A stretch of 64,000 bases of DNA from an uncultured Bacteroidota bacterium (lineage in GTDB: Bacteria; Bacteroidota; Bacteroidia; Chitinophagales; Chitinophagaceae). The stretch's first letter is position 1, and every line of letters begins with the position of its first letter. This document shows positions 16,868 through 27,900 of this stretch, in pieces. The notes below the pieces were generated by a model. It saw nothing but the letters and a program-made list of their open reading frames with translations. It had not been told where the DNA came from and made no database searches. Location: positions 1 to 64,000 of the forward strand of contig CAISPO010000072.1 of assembly GCA_903887415.1 (NCBI GenBank), written 5' to 3'. Position numbers and translations under genes: made by a program.

Positions 16868-17641
16868 ATGAAGAATGTTTTATTCTGCTGCCTGTGTTTC
16901 GCCAGTATAAGTTCCTTTGGGCAAAATGGCTTTTTCCTGGAGCCTGGCCTGGGCTTAGGATATACCAATGTACGTGCATCCAACCCACCTGATCAATATC
17001 CTTTCCAATATGGCGCCGAAGGCTGGTACAACCGGTCGAAAAATATATTCAGCTATAACCCTTCCCTGCTGATAGGCTACAAACACAAGAGCTGGAGCCT
17101 TACTACCGGTATCTCTTTCCTAAAAACAGGCTATAACGAGGACCAATTGTATTTTATGGATCTTGGCACCAATGAGCCGAATGATAAGATCACGGAGTTT
17201 TACTACCATATTATGGTGCCGCTTATCTTTTCTGAACAGTTCAATATTGGCAAGCATTTTTTTATCAGGCCGGGCTTTGGTTTTGCGGTCTCCTACAATA
17301 CCACCGCGATAGAAAATTTTGAAGAAACCGGCATTTACTATAACGCTGGCGCCGGAAAAAATCAACCGCTTACAAAGGATGAATTTGACCAGATTTATTT
17401 CCGCTTTATTGGTTGGGAAATACTGAGGCTGCAGGCGGGGTACAAAGTAAATGACCGGGTAAACATTATTGCCGGGCCGGAATACCAGTTCATGCTTTCT
17501 TCTTTCATAAAGGATAATGACAACTACGAGCTAAACCGCGCCGCTACGTTTAAAGTTGGCATTACGTGGAGCTTTTCAAAGCAAACAACGCCGAATCCCG
17601 GGAATACTCCTACCGAAGCATTAAAAACCCTTCGCCAATAA
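16868..17641 (+). CDS. Outer membrane beta-barrel protein
   Basis: Starting at the ATG at 16868 the protein is 257 residues with signal peptide MKNVLFCCLCFASISSFGQ. The mature chain alternates short amphipathic strands ending in aromatic residues (LGYTNV, LIGYKHKSWSLTTGISF, FIRPGFGFAVSYNT, LQAGYKVNDRVNIIAGPEYQFML) and closes with ATFKVGITWSFSK, typical of small porin-like barrels of 8-10 strands. The last 20 residues are a loose tail. Function unknown; divergent from the lipoprotein/T9SS pair. Confidence 0.75.
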   Translation: MKNVLFCCLCFASISSFGQNGFFLEPGLGLGYTNVRASNPPDQYPFQYGAEGWYNRSKNIFSYNPSLLIGYKHKSWSLTTGISFLKTGYNEDQLYFMDLGTNEPNDKITEFYYHIMVPLIFSEQFNIGKHFFIRPGFGFAVSYNTTAIENFEETGIYYNAGAGKNQPLTKDEFDQIYFRFIGWEILRLQAGYKVNDRVNIIAGPEYQFMLSSFIKDNDNYELNRAATFKVGITWSFSKQTTPNPGNTPTEALKTLRQ

Positions 17642-17728
17642 GTACGCCCGCAAGTGATCTTTCGAACTTCTTTTTTTCGCCTGTTTTAATATTCATTATT
17701 AAACAGGAATTAAAGAACTTTACCCCGA

Positions 17729-18535
17729 ATGAACATTGAGGAAGGATATATATCACTAGGTAATGAGCAACTACACTGCCTGAAAACGGGCACAGGCAAA
17801 CGGCTGCTGCTTGCTTTCCACGGATACGGCAATGACGCACACATTTTCAAACCCATTGAAGAATACCTGGGCGAGGAATTCACTATCCTGTCTTTCGACC
17901 TGCCGCACCATGGTAAAAGCATATGGAGCAATGCCCCACTGACTAAGAAGGACCTTGCACAACTGGTGGAAACAGTAAAGAAAGAATACAACGTGGATAA
18001 AGTATCCTTGCTAGGCTATAGTCTTGGTGGCCGGGTTTGCCTTACGATGATTGAAATATTGCCCGCAAGTATTGAGCAAGCCACCCTACTGGCAACGGAT
18101 GGCCTGGTGCAGAATCATTATTACTCGTTCTTTACCAACAATTACTTTGGCGAGAAAATGTTCCGGAATATGCTTGAGCGGCCTGCACGCTATTTCAAGG
18201 TGATGGACTGGTTTAAGCGGCTGCACCTTGTACACCCCAGCCGGCACAAGTTTGCCATGCACTCGCTGGGTACCCCGGAGGCGCGCAACCTGCTCCTGAA
18301 AGTGTGGCCGGCAATGAGCCAGCTCATTCCTTTGCCTTCCCGGTTAAAGAGTGTGATCGCCAAATATCATATTCCTGTGGCATTGTACATGGGCGCTAAT
18401 GACAAAATAATGCCGCCCAGGCTAGGCGCGCAATTCAAATCAGGGTTGGATACGGTGCAATTGCACATCCTGAACAGGGGACACATCATCTTCGATCACG
18501 AAAACGCGGGGGAGATCGCGCAATCACTTTTATGA
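17729..18535 (+). CDS. Alpha/beta hydrolase
   Basis: 268 residues. The nucleophile elbow GYSLG has Ser98; the oxyanion loop is FHGYGND (30-36); the acid is probably Asp in GANDKIMPP; the catalytic His is in NRGHIIFDHENAG near the C-terminus. No signal peptide, so cytoplasmic. Substrate not evident. Its stop overlaps the start of the glycosyltransferase gene (ATGA), so the two are translationally coupled and probably act in one pathway, perhaps on a lipid or glycolipid. Confidence 0.85.
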   Translation: MNIEEGYISLGNEQLHCLKTGTGKRLLLAFHGYGNDAHIFKPIEEYLGEEFTILSFDLPHHGKSIWSNAPLTKKDLAQLVETVKKEYNVDKVSLLGYSLGGRVCLTMIEILPASIEQATLLATDGLVQNHYYSFFTNNYFGEKMFRNMLERPARYFKVMDWFKRLHLVHPSRHKFAMHSLGTPEARNLLLKVWPAMSQLIPLPSRLKSVIAKYHIPVALYMGANDKIMPPRLGAQFKSGLDTVQLHILNRGHIIFDHENAGEIAQSLL

Positions 18536-19680
18536 TCATACTGCTCACCATTATTGTATGCACACTGCTCACATCGGCTTATGTAGTGTTGATGCTGGCA
18601 TACACCAAGGGCTGGGCCACGCAAAATGATTTTGTTCTTCCCCCGGTTTATGAGCCGCACACCCGCATATCGGTGATAATCCCGGCGCGCAATGAGAGCC
18701 AGCATATAGGCGCATGTATAGAATCGATACTTGGGCAAAAATACCCGGACGAGCTTTTTGAGATCATTGTAGTAGATGACCATTCGGAAGACTATACCGC
18801 GGGTGTCGTGCATGAATATACCGACCGGAATGTGCGCTGTATAAGGCTTGCAGATATTATCACCCCAGGCAAAGAGATAAACGCCTATAAAAAGGCGGCG
18901 CTGGCTGCCGGCATAGCCCATAGCAACGGCGAGCTGATCGTGACCACAGATGCGGACTGCATAGCCCCTAACGCCTGGCTAATGCACCTGGCAGCTATGT
19001 ATGAGCTGCAAAGCCCGGCAATGATCATAGCCCCGGTTATCTATTCTTCCAAGACCACTTCCCTGCACTTATTCCAGCTTATAGACTTTATGGGGATGCA
19101 AGGCATAACGGCAGCGGCGCACAGGCTTGGCCTCGGGAACATGAGCAATGGCGCTAACCTCGCATTTACCAAGGCCGCATTTATGCGTGTGAAGGGCTAT
19201 GAAGGTATTGAGCACCTGGCATCGGGAGATGACTACCTGCTGATGATGAAAATAAAAAAGGCATACCCGGATGGTATAGCCTACCTGAAGTCGGCAAAGG
19301 CAATAGTAACCACTGCGCCGCAACCCGGCTGGCGCAGTTTTTTGCAGCAGCGCATACGGTGGGCGTCTAAATCAGGCAAGTATAATGACGCACGGCTTAC
19401 GCTTATTCTGCTGCTTGTTTATTTATTTAATTTTTCTTTGCTGGCGCTGGGAATAGGTGGTTTCTTTGTATCAGAACTATGGTACATAGCAGGTATTATG
19501 CTGGCGGCAAAGATCATCGCCGAACTAGTATTCATCATACCCGTAGCCTGGTTCTTCAGAAAGGAATGGGCATTGGGATATTTCCCTTTATTGCAGCCGT
19601 TGCATGTGATGTACATTGTACTGGCCGGGTTTCTTGGTTTTTTCGGTGGGTATGAATGGAAGGGAAGAAGAGTGAAGTGA
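18532..19680 (+). CDS. Family 2 glycosyltransferase, membrane-bound
   Basis: 382 residues. An N-terminal helix (ILLTIIVCTLLTSAYVVLMLAY) is followed by a GT-A domain: ISVIIPARNESQHI, VVDDHS, the DXD-type TTDADC, and an acceptor/base region GDDYLLMMKI with the QQRIRW motif of processive or lipid-linked GT2 enzymes. Three C-terminal membrane helices (LLLVYLFNFSLLALGIGGFF and two more) follow. This is the topology of enzymes that add sugar to a membrane lipid. It overlaps the hydrolase gene by four bases. Confidence 0.85.
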   Translation: MIILLTIIVCTLLTSAYVVLMLAYTKGWATQNDFVLPPVYEPHTRISVIIPARNESQHIGACIESILGQKYPDELFEIIVVDDHSEDYTAGVVHEYTDRNVRCIRLADIITPGKEINAYKKAALAAGIAHSNGELIVTTDADCIAPNAWLMHLAAMYELQSPAMIIAPVIYSSKTTSLHLFQLIDFMGMQGITAAAHRLGLGNMSNGANLAFTKAAFMRVKGYEGIEHLASGDDYLLMMKIKKAYPDGIAYLKSAKAIVTTAPQPGWRSFLQQRIRWASKSGKYNDARLTLILLLVYLFNFSLLALGIGGFFVSELWYIAGIMLAAKIIAELVFIIPVAWFFRKEWALGYFPLLQPLHVMYIVLAGFLGFFGGYEWKGRRVK

Positions 19681-19771
19681 AAAGCCGAAATTTAATTTCC
19701 AAAAAAGTTTGATTATTCTACAACGAAGTCCGTAAAAGGAGTACTGGTTCAAATGGACTTTATATATTTCG

Positions 19772-20062
19772 TCATCCTGCTAGAGAAACGAAAACAAAAT
19801 AAAAAAATGTGGCTAAAATTGGTAAAAGTATTAATTCAATCATAGCCAATTGCATATCTCTTATTTTGAGCCTCTTTACTATTGCTTGCTCTATGAGAAG
19901 CATCAAAAATAAAAAAGCGCTAAAAATTAGCCCTATAAACCCTTCCAGGCCATTACCTCCAGCACTGTCAAAAAGCAAATTGTAAAATGAAGCAAATAAT
20001 ACAATTAGAAAGGCAACGCCTAAGATTATCAATATTGGCGTTGTTCGTAGCTTTTCAAACAT
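19772..20062 (-). CDS. Hypothetical membrane protein (96 aa)
   Basis: I use the ATG at 20062 instead of an upstream TTG at 20092. Three hydrophobic helices are visible: ILIILGVAFLIVLFASFYNLLF, FIGLIFSAFLFLMLLIEQAIV and a last one ending AMIELILLPILATFFYFVFV, with a basic KRLKIRD loop between the second and third. The pattern is of an inner membrane protein; no family recognised. Single gene between the glycosyltransferase (convergent) and the RsmI-like gene. Confidence 0.6.
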   Translation of the reverse strand: MFEKLRTTPILIILGVAFLIVLFASFYNLLFDSAGGNGLEGFIGLIFSAFLFLMLLIEQAIVKRLKIRDMQLAMIELILLPILATFFYFVFVSLAG

Positions 20063-20167
20063 TCGAAATACAAAATTTTCATTAACGGTCAAATGTACAA
20101 TACGGTTTCACATAATCTATATTTATTGTGGCTACAGCAATCGATGTTAGATGCTAGACTATCTAAA

Positions 20168-20899
20168 TCACCCCAGCATCACAAACACCGCAGGCACTTT
20201 CCCCAGCACAGGCACACCTTTACCCCATTCTGCAATCGTCTTCGTTTTTATGAATGCCTCCGGAGCAGTAATGTTTTGGGCAATGCACAGCCGCGTTTTG
20301 CCGCTGCAATGCTTCAGCAGATCCGCGAGCAAATGGTCGTTACGGTAAGGTGTTTCTATGAATAGCTGGGATTGATTTTCTTTTTGTGAAATGGCTTCCA
20401 GCTCTTTGATCCGTTTCATGCGCTCGGGGTCTTTTACGGGTATATAACCGGTGAAGCAAAAGCTCTGGCCATTAAGCCCCGAGGCCATAAGCGCAAGTAT
20501 CATCGAGTTAGGCCCTACCAGCGGCACTACCCTCGCCCCCATGCCCTGTGCTATTGCTACCAGCTCCGCACCGGGGTCGGCAATACCGGGGCAACCGGCC
20601 TCGCTCATTATGCCTATCGCGTGCCCTTCCCTCAGCCACTTTCTCAGCAATGCAGTGTCCGGGCCATTATGTTTATCGATCTCCGAAAAATGTAGGCTGT
20701 CAATCACCAGTGTTGCGTGTAACGACCGGAGAAACCTGCGCGCAGTGCGCACGTTCTCCACAAAATAATGGGTTACCTGGCCAGTACAGGTGGTAATTTC
20801 CGGCGAAAGGGTTTGCAGCGCGCCGTCAGCTATCGGTATCGGGATCAGGTAAACGGTGCCTTTGGAGTCGTAAGTCGTGAGTCGTGAGTCGTTAGCCAT
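20168..20899 (-). CDS. RsmI-like tetrapyrrole-methylase-fold SAM methyltransferase
   Basis: 243 residues. The fold is that of 16S rRNA (cytidine-2'-O) methyltransferase RsmI: GTVYLIPIPI at the start, VENVRTARRFL, SEAGCPGIADPGAELV (RsmI reads SDAGxPxxxDPG), VVPLVGPNSMILALMASGL and FIETPYRND. It is a shorter Bacteroidota form that often coexists with full-length RsmI, so the exact target may differ. The first ten residues (MANDSRLTTYDS) are encoded by a tandem heptamer repeat at 20866-20893, not by conserved sequence. No in-frame alternative start exists between the repeat and the conserved domain, so the repeat-derived peptide is probably translated. Confidence 0.8.
   Translation of the reverse strand: MANDSRLTTYDSKGTVYLIPIPIADGALQTLSPEITTCTGQVTHYFVENVRTARRFLRSLHATLVIDSLHFSEIDKHNGPDTALLRKWLREGHAIGIMSEAGCPGIADPGAELVAIAQGMGARVVPLVGPNSMILALMASGLNGQSFCFTGYIPVKDPERMKRIKELEAISQKENQSQLFIETPYRNDHLLADLLKHCSGKTRLCIAQNITAPEAFIKTKTIAEWGKGVPVLGKVPAVFVMLG
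20866..20893. repeat. Tandem heptamer repeat AGTCGTN (4 units)
   Basis: Units AGTCGTA, AGTCGTG, AGTCGTG, AGTCGTT in direct tandem. It encodes the N-terminus of the RsmI-like protein on the minus strand. A sister tract is at 21794-21820. Confidence 0.85.
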
Positions 20900-20969
20900 G
20901 TCTTATTTCTACTGGAATAGCAAGGTACAAAAACCCCGGCGATAACCGGTAGGCTATCAGGTTAGTTTC

Positions 20970-21111
20970 AAATCTTCGCTTGTGCATCGACATTCAACCC
21001 TTTCAGGGTTGCCCCAGCTTTTTGTTGTTTTCCGTGGGTTTACACCCACGGCTAATCATATTTAAGCCCTACCGGGCTTATGGCGTAGCGATATTTTTCA
21101 TGCGAAGACTT
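20970..21111. repeat. Three-hairpin intergenic repeat, copy A
   Basis: Three consecutive stem-loops: CAACCCT/AGGGTTG (20995-21011), CCGTGGGT/ACCCACGG (21032-21051) and TAAGCCC/GGGCTTA (21063-21080). They are bracketed by a short inverted repeat TCTTCGC (20972-20978) / GCGAAGA (21102-21108). A diverged copy in the opposite orientation is at 54361-54445. It fills the spacer between the divergent RsmI-like and mpg genes and contains no gene. Confidence 0.75.
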
Positions 21112-21189
21112 AGAATGCACCCAGGTTATCAGGAGCCAGTTTTCAAGCAGGTTTGGAATTTGGATTTTAGAATTTGAAATTTGCCTGTT

Positions 21190-21795
21190 ATGGTGTTGCC
21201 CGAATCATTTTATACGCGCAAAGATGTGGTGAAGATAGCCCGCGAGTTGCTGGGCAAAGTATTGGTCACTGAGTTTGATGGTGTCCTTACCTCCGGCATC
21301 ATCGTGGAGACAGAAGCCTATGCAGGCGCCACAGATAAAGCGTCTCACGCCCATGGAAACCGGCGTACTAATCGCACAGAAGTAATGTATAAGCAAGGTG
21401 GCGCAGCCTATGTTTATCTTTGTTATGGCATCCACCACCTCTTTAATGTTGTTACCAATCTGCAGGATGTGCCCCATGCCATACTGATTCGGGCAATAGA
21501 GCCGCTGGAAGGTATAGCTACTATGCTGGAACGGCGGGGAAAAGATAAACTGGCTCCATCGCTTACGGCAGGCCCAGGAGCCATGAGCATGGCACTGGGC
21601 ATACATACCGGGCAAACAGGGTCATCGCTACAGGGGCCGGACATCCGAATAGAAGACCGGAGAATTAAAGTGCGGCAAAAGGATATCGTAGCGGCTACAC
21701 GGGTGGGTGTGGCTTATGCTATGGATGATGCACTCCGGCCATACCGGTTCTCTATCAGGGGGAATAGATATGTGAGTAAGGGAAAGGGGTTGTAG
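21190..21795 (+). CDS. mpg: 3-methyladenine DNA glycosylase (AAG/MPG family)
   Basis: 201 residues from the ATG at 21190 (a TTG at 21181 is less likely). The family landmarks are LARELLGKVLV near the N-terminus, GIIVETEAYAG with the catalytic Glu, SHAHGNRRTNRTEVMY, and AYVYLCYGIHHLFNVVT, ending in GPGAMSMALGI and GVAYAMDDALRPYRFSI. It excises alkylated purines from DNA as the first step of base-excision repair. The final stop codon overlaps the first unit of a heptamer repeat at 21794. No operon partner. Confidence 0.9.
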   Translation: MVLPESFYTRKDVVKIARELLGKVLVTEFDGVLTSGIIVETEAYAGATDKASHAHGNRRTNRTEVMYKQGGAAYVYLCYGIHHLFNVVTNLQDVPHAILIRAIEPLEGIATMLERRGKDKLAPSLTAGPGAMSMALGIHTGQTGSSLQGPDIRIEDRRIKVRQKDIVAATRVGVAYAMDDALRPYRFSIRGNRYVSKGKGL

Positions 21796-21820
21796 TCGTG
21801 AGTCGTCAGTCGTCAGTCTG
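21794..21820. repeat. Tandem heptamer repeat AGTCGTN (3 units plus a partial)
   Basis: Units AGTCGTG, AGTCGTC, AGTCGTC, then a degenerate AGTCTGC. It begins within the stop codon of the mpg gene and is the same repeat as at 20866-20893. Confidence 0.8.
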
Positions 21821-21883
21821 CGATTAATACCCTTAACGTCAGGGCTAGGACCCGTACAGGCTATAGCGCTGTTACGGTACATC

Positions 21884-21921
21884 AGAAAAGAAAAGAGGCT
21901 GCCTTTTTGAGACAGCCTCTT
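21884..21921 (-). terminator. Terminator of the giant T9SS gene
   Basis: On the minus strand AAGAGGCTG pairs with CAGCCTCTT around an 11-base loop and is followed by TTCTTTTC. It is 23 bases after the stop of the 21944-32764 gene. Confidence 0.75.
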
Positions 21922-21943
21922 TCTGTAGTTTTTAAAGTACCTG

Positions 21944-24900
21944 CTATTGTTCTATCACAAAATGGAACACAATGTCGCCGCTGTCCGATTTCAGGTTCAG
22001 CAGGTAAACGCCATTGGCGAGTGTGTTGCTGATCTGTATATGTTCATTGAGTTTGCCATTGCGCGCCAGCACCGTACTCTTATATATCGTCTGGCCCAGC
22101 ATGTCTGTTATCTCCAGCGATACCTGTTCATCAAGAGTGGTTCCCATTGTACCCTTTACGGTAAATGTACCGTTATTAGGGTTTGGCACCAGCCGCAGAT
22201 CTGTGATGCCTGCCTGTACGGAATGCACACCGGCGGTAATGGTATCTATGATGATCGTTGATACATCACGCGTTGCCGAGCCGCATAGGCTGTAACCGGT
22301 AACTGCACAGGTCACAGAATCATAGCTGGCAAAGCCATTGCTGGTAAAGGTATCGGATGTGGCGCCGGGCACCGGATTGCCATTTATCTCCCATTGATAA
22401 GAAAGGCTGCTTCCGGTAAATGCGGCAACGTCTGCAACAAGTGTAACCGTTTCGCCTGCTACTATCCTGTTGCCTGGCGCCACTATAAGGCTCACACTTG
22501 GAATAGCGATCGGTGTCACGGACATCACGATATTATTTTCACTCGCCACAGAATCCAACAGGCTGCATGTAATGCTGCTTTGCATCCAGCAAAATACGTT
22601 ATCACCATCTGAGGGAAGGAAAGTATAAGTCAAACCGCCTCCTTCATACACACCGTTCTTTATCCAGGAGTAAACCGGTGACGTTCCGCCATAGGTAGCA
22701 GATGGCGTGATCGTTACCGGTGTGCCGGGGCATACTGTATTGCCCGGGCTTACTGACAATACCACAGATGGCGTGAGGCCGCTGGTAGTAGTCATAGTCA
22801 GGGAGCCAATTGCTGTATCAGGGAATACGCAGACCGCATCACTAGTGAGCTTTACGGAAACAATATCGCCATTGTTTGGCACATAGCTGTAGGTAGCTCC
22901 TGCCGCTACGGGAATACCATTCACAGACCAGTTGTATAGCGGCGATGGGCCACCATTAGTGGGCACCGCGCTGAATGTGGTGAGTGTGCCCACACATTCC
23001 AGTGTACCCATGTCTGAACTAACACTTACAAATGGCGTAAGCGGCGTAGTGATGGAAACCGTGTCGCTATTGCCCATTACAGCAGCGCAACTCGTGGTAT
23101 CATTAGTTGCCTTCACTGTATAAATGCCGGAAGCTGTGAACAAACCAAAATCGAGGGTGCTGCCCGTACCGGACACTGTTGCTACCGGTACCCCGGCCAA
23201 AAACAGCTCGTAGGTAGTGCCGAAAGTAGATCCGTCAAGGCCAATGTCGGCACCTGTTCCGCCAGAGCAGTAGCTGCCGCCGCCGGTCAGGTAGAAATTT
23301 TCAGGAAGAGCATTTACTGTGACCGGAACAGAAGTAAAGCAGCCTGGGCTAAGTATGTAAGTAATAGTTGCTGCTCCCGAGGCTAAAGCGCTGATAACAC
23401 CGCTGCTTGTGCTTACAGTTGCGACGGATGGTGTACTGGAGCTCCAGGTACCTCCGCCCGGTACATCAGTCGCTGTTTGCGAAGTTCCGGTACACATCTG
23501 GCTTGCCGCAGTTATGGCAGCGAGGAAATTTACGGTTACCGTTTTAGCCGCAAAGCAACCCGGAGCAACAACATATGATATAGTTGTGGTTCCAACGGAA
23601 ATACCAGATACGGCTCCTGTAGGGAAAGTGCCCGCTACAACTGCTACAGTAGCTGCTGCAGGATTGCTGCTACCCCAAACGCCTCCCGAAACTGAATCGC
23701 TCAGGAAGATACTGTTCCCCTGGCATAATGTAGAATCACCCATGATCGCTGTAGGGAAAGGATGCACAGTTACCGTAGTTGTGGTTGTCGCGGTTGCGCA
23801 ACTGTTAGTTACAGAATAGGAGATCACAGCGGTTCCCGCGGTGATACCTGTTACAACACCGGTGGAGCTGCCGACCGTGGCGATTAATGGTGATAGAGAG
23901 CTCCATACACCGCTGCCGCCACTGGAAGGATCACTGAGGGTGATAGAAGTACCAGGACAAACCAACACTCCGCCCAGGATCGTTCCTGCATTCGGGGCGG
24001 GGTTAACGCTAGCAATTATAGTTGCGTATGCATTACCGCAGACATTAGTAGTCTCGTAAGAGATCACTGCGGTGCCGAATACATAGCCTGTAATCAATCC
24101 GCCTGGCGTAACCGATACCGTTCCCGGTGATCCGGAGCTCCATGTGCCCCCAGGGGTCAGGTCGCTCAGCAAAGAGGTATTCCCCGGGCAAACAACAGGA
24201 TATCCCAATATAACACCGGCATAAGGCTGCGGGTTTACAGACACTATTACAGAAGTGTAGGCTGCACCGCAGCTATTAGTAACAGCATATGAAATGACAG
24301 CAGTGCCTGCGGCGATACCTGTTACAACGCCAAAGGCATCCACTGTGGCTATACCTGGGGATGCGCTGGTCCATACGCCACCAGGCGTAGCATCGGTAAG
24401 GTTTGTGGCCACTGTAGCGCAAACGGTAAATACCCCGGTTATCACCCCGGCAGTCGCCAGCGGATTAACTGTTACTACAACTGTAGCAATGCAGCCTGTG
24501 GGTAAGGTGTAAGTTATGGTAGCAGTGCCGGTTGTTGGCTCACCGGTCACAACGCCGGTGCTGCCCACAATAGCAGTAGCCGGCGCGCTGGTGCCCCATG
24601 TGCCGCCACCGGCATCTGTCAGTGCAGTAGTAAACCCTACACAAACAACCGGTGTACCTGTAATGGCTGCTGGCAGCGGGTTAACTGTGACAATCGCCGT
24701 TGTAATGCAACCGGTACCCAATGTGTAAGTAATGACTGTAGTGCCGGCTGCAATACCAGTAACCACACCTGTAGCGGATATAGTGCCCGCAGCAGGATTA
24801 CTGCTGCTCCAGGTTCCTCCGCCGGTAAGATTACTTAACGATGTCGTTAACCCTGCGCAAACGGTCAGTGTGCCGAGTATAGCACTCGGTAAAGGATTAA

Positions 24901-27900
24901 CAGTAACAACGGCTGTTGTGATGCACCCGGTGCCAATGGTATAGGTTATTGTTGCAGTGCCTGAAGTAAGGCCGCCGGTCACCAGGCCGCTGGCAGACCC
25001 AACCATTGCCGTACCCAAAGCGCTGCTACCCCATGTGCCGCCACCCGGCAGATCGCTCAAAGATGTGGTAAGACCTGAGCAAACTGTCAGTGTGCCCATG
25101 ATAGGCACCGGCAGTGTATTTACGGTAACAACTGAAGTGGTAATACAGCCGGTAGGTATCGTATAAGTTATGGTGGAGATACCGCCTGTGACACCTGTCA
25201 CTGTTCCCGAAACCACAGTTGCATTAGCATTGCTGCTGGTCCAGGTGCCGCCCGGTGTAAGATCTGTGAGCACAGTAGTAAGGCCGATACATACGGTGAG
25301 GTTACCAATTATTGCTGACGGCAGCGGATTAACAGTTACGACAGCCGTAGCAATACACCCTGTAGATAACGTATAAGTGATGACCGCGGTACCTGATGTT
25401 GCACCACCTGTTACCATGCCGGTTGCGCTGACACTCGCAGTACCTATGGCGCTGCTGCTCCAGGTGCCGCCTGGTGTGGCATCCGTTAACGGTGTTGTTA
25501 AACCGGAACAAACAACCTGTGTACCGGTGATGTTGGCAGGCAATGGGTTAATTGTTTCTACTGCTGTTACATAACAGGTTGTAGGCAACGTGTAAGTGAT
25601 TATGTCAGTACCTGTGTTTAACCCTGTTATGAACCCGCCGCCTATTGCTGCATTAAGGTTACTTGCGCCCCATGTACCGCCTCCCGTAGGATCGGTTAAC
25701 GTTACCGAAGATCCCACGCACACGGCAAGTGTGCCCGGTATAGCTGCGGGAAGCGGGTTAATAGTAACAACTGCTGTGGCGATGCAACTTGTTGGCAGCG
25801 TATAAACAACAGTCGCAGTACCTGCAAAAAGGCCATTAACAACGCCCGTTCCGGCGCCCACGCTTATAAGGCCGCTGGCGCTGCTCCATGTACCTGGGCC
25901 AGTAGCGTCGGTGAGCGATGTTGAGGAGCCTGCACAAACCGTCATTACTCCGGTAATAGCCGCAGGCAAAGGATTCACGGTCACTGTTGCGGTAACCACA
26001 CAGCCTGTACCCAGTGTATAAGTAACCGTTGCGTTGCCCGCAGTGCCGCCGGTTATTACACCAGTGCCGGCTCCTATTCCCACACTGCCTGTTCCGGCAG
26101 TTGTAGTCCAGGTACCGCCAGCGGGAGTTGAATTTAACGTTGTTGTCAATCCAATACAAACCGGGACATTCCCGGTAATTGCGGTTGGGTTGGGGTTTAC
26201 AGTAGCAATAGCGGTAACATAACAGCCTGTGCCGATGGTATAACTTACAGTAGCATTACCCGCAGTGCTGCCGGTAATAACACCCGTACCTACTCCAATG
26301 CCGACGCTGCCTGTTCCGGCTGTTGTAGTCCATGTGCCGCCAGCGGGTGTAGAATTTAGTGTAGCTGTTAAACCAACACAAACTGGCACATTGCCGGTTA
26401 TTGCGGTTGGGTTGCTGTTCACCGTAACAGTAGCGAAAACGCTGCATCCGGCACCGAGTGAGTAGGTAACTGTCGCATTGCCGGCAGTACCACCTGTTAC
26501 CACTCCTGTACCCACGCCTATGCCCGCGCTACCGGTTCCGGCAGTAGTGCTCCAGGTGCCACCGCCCGGAGTTGAATTGAGTGTAGTGGTCAAACCAACG
26601 CATACACTCATTGTCCCCGTTATCGCCGAAGGCGTGGTATTCACAGTCACTATTATAGTTGCGATACAACCGGTACCCAAAGTGTAAGTAATCGTTGATG
26701 TACCAACAATATTACCCGCGATGATACCGGTACCTGCACCGGCAGTCGTATTGCCGTTGCTGCTGGTCCATGTACCACCGGCCGGGGTAGAATTCAATGT
26801 AGTTGTTGACCCAACGCAAATACTGGTGCTGCCGGTTATTGCGGTAGGGTTGGGGTTAATAGTAGCTGCGGCGGTGGCGATACAGCCAGTACCCAGCGTA
26901 TAAGTAACTGTTGCATTTCCCGCTGTGCTGCCGGTTATTATACCAGTGCCCGCACCTATACCCACACTGCCTGTACCTGCTGCGGTAGTCCATGTGCCAC
27001 CTGCCGGGGTTGAATTTAATGTAGCTGTTAAACCAACACATACAGGAACATCTCCGGTAATAGCGGTTGGGTTCGCATTCACGGTTACTGCTGCTGTAAT
27101 AATGCAGCCGGTGCCCAGCGTGTAGGTTACTGTTGCATTACCTGCTGTGCCGCCGGTTATTACGCCGGTTGCGGCGTTAATGCCCACACTGCCAGTTCCC
27201 GCAGCGGTTGTCCACGTGCCGCCTGCCGGGGTTGAGTTTAATGTTGCTGTTAAGCCAACGCATACGGGTGTGTTACCAGTAATTGTTGTTGGATTGCTGT
27301 TTACCGTAGCTATTGCCGTTACAATGCAACCCGTACTGAGCGTATAGGTAACTGTTGCATTACCTGCTGTACCGCCGGTAATGATGCCTGTGCCAGCGCC
27401 TATCCCCACGCTGCCTGTTCCGGCAGTTGTGCTCCAGGTGCCGCCCGCAGGTGTTGAGTTTAATGTAGCTGTTAAGCCAACGCATACCGGAACATCGCCG
27501 GTGACTGCTGTAGGATTAGCATTAATAGTTACAATCGCAGTTACAATGCAACCTGTGCCAATCGTATAAGTAACCGTTGCGTTGCCCGCAGTGCCACCCG
27601 TTACGACCCCTGTCGCGGGGTTAATGCCTATGCTGCCCGTACCGGCAGTAGTTGTCCAGGTACCCCCAGCGGGAGTAGAATTTAACGTGGTAGTAAGCCC
27701 CACACATACAGGAGTATTGCCAGTAATAGCAGTCGGGTTAGAATTTACCGTCACAGTTGCCGTCACAGTACATCCCGTTCCAAGTGTGTATATCGCAGTC
27801 GCATTGCCTGCAGTATTACCAGTTATTATCCCGGTGCCTGCGCCTATGCCCACGCTGCCGGTTCCGGCAGTAGTTGTCCATGTGCCGCCGGCGGGGGTTG

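Noticed and set aside
20991-21111. Possible CRISPR-like or riboswitch reading of the three-hairpin element
   Set aside because: The stems are different from each other, there are no equal repeats with spacers, and a diverged reversed copy exists elsewhere, which fits a dispersed repeat better.
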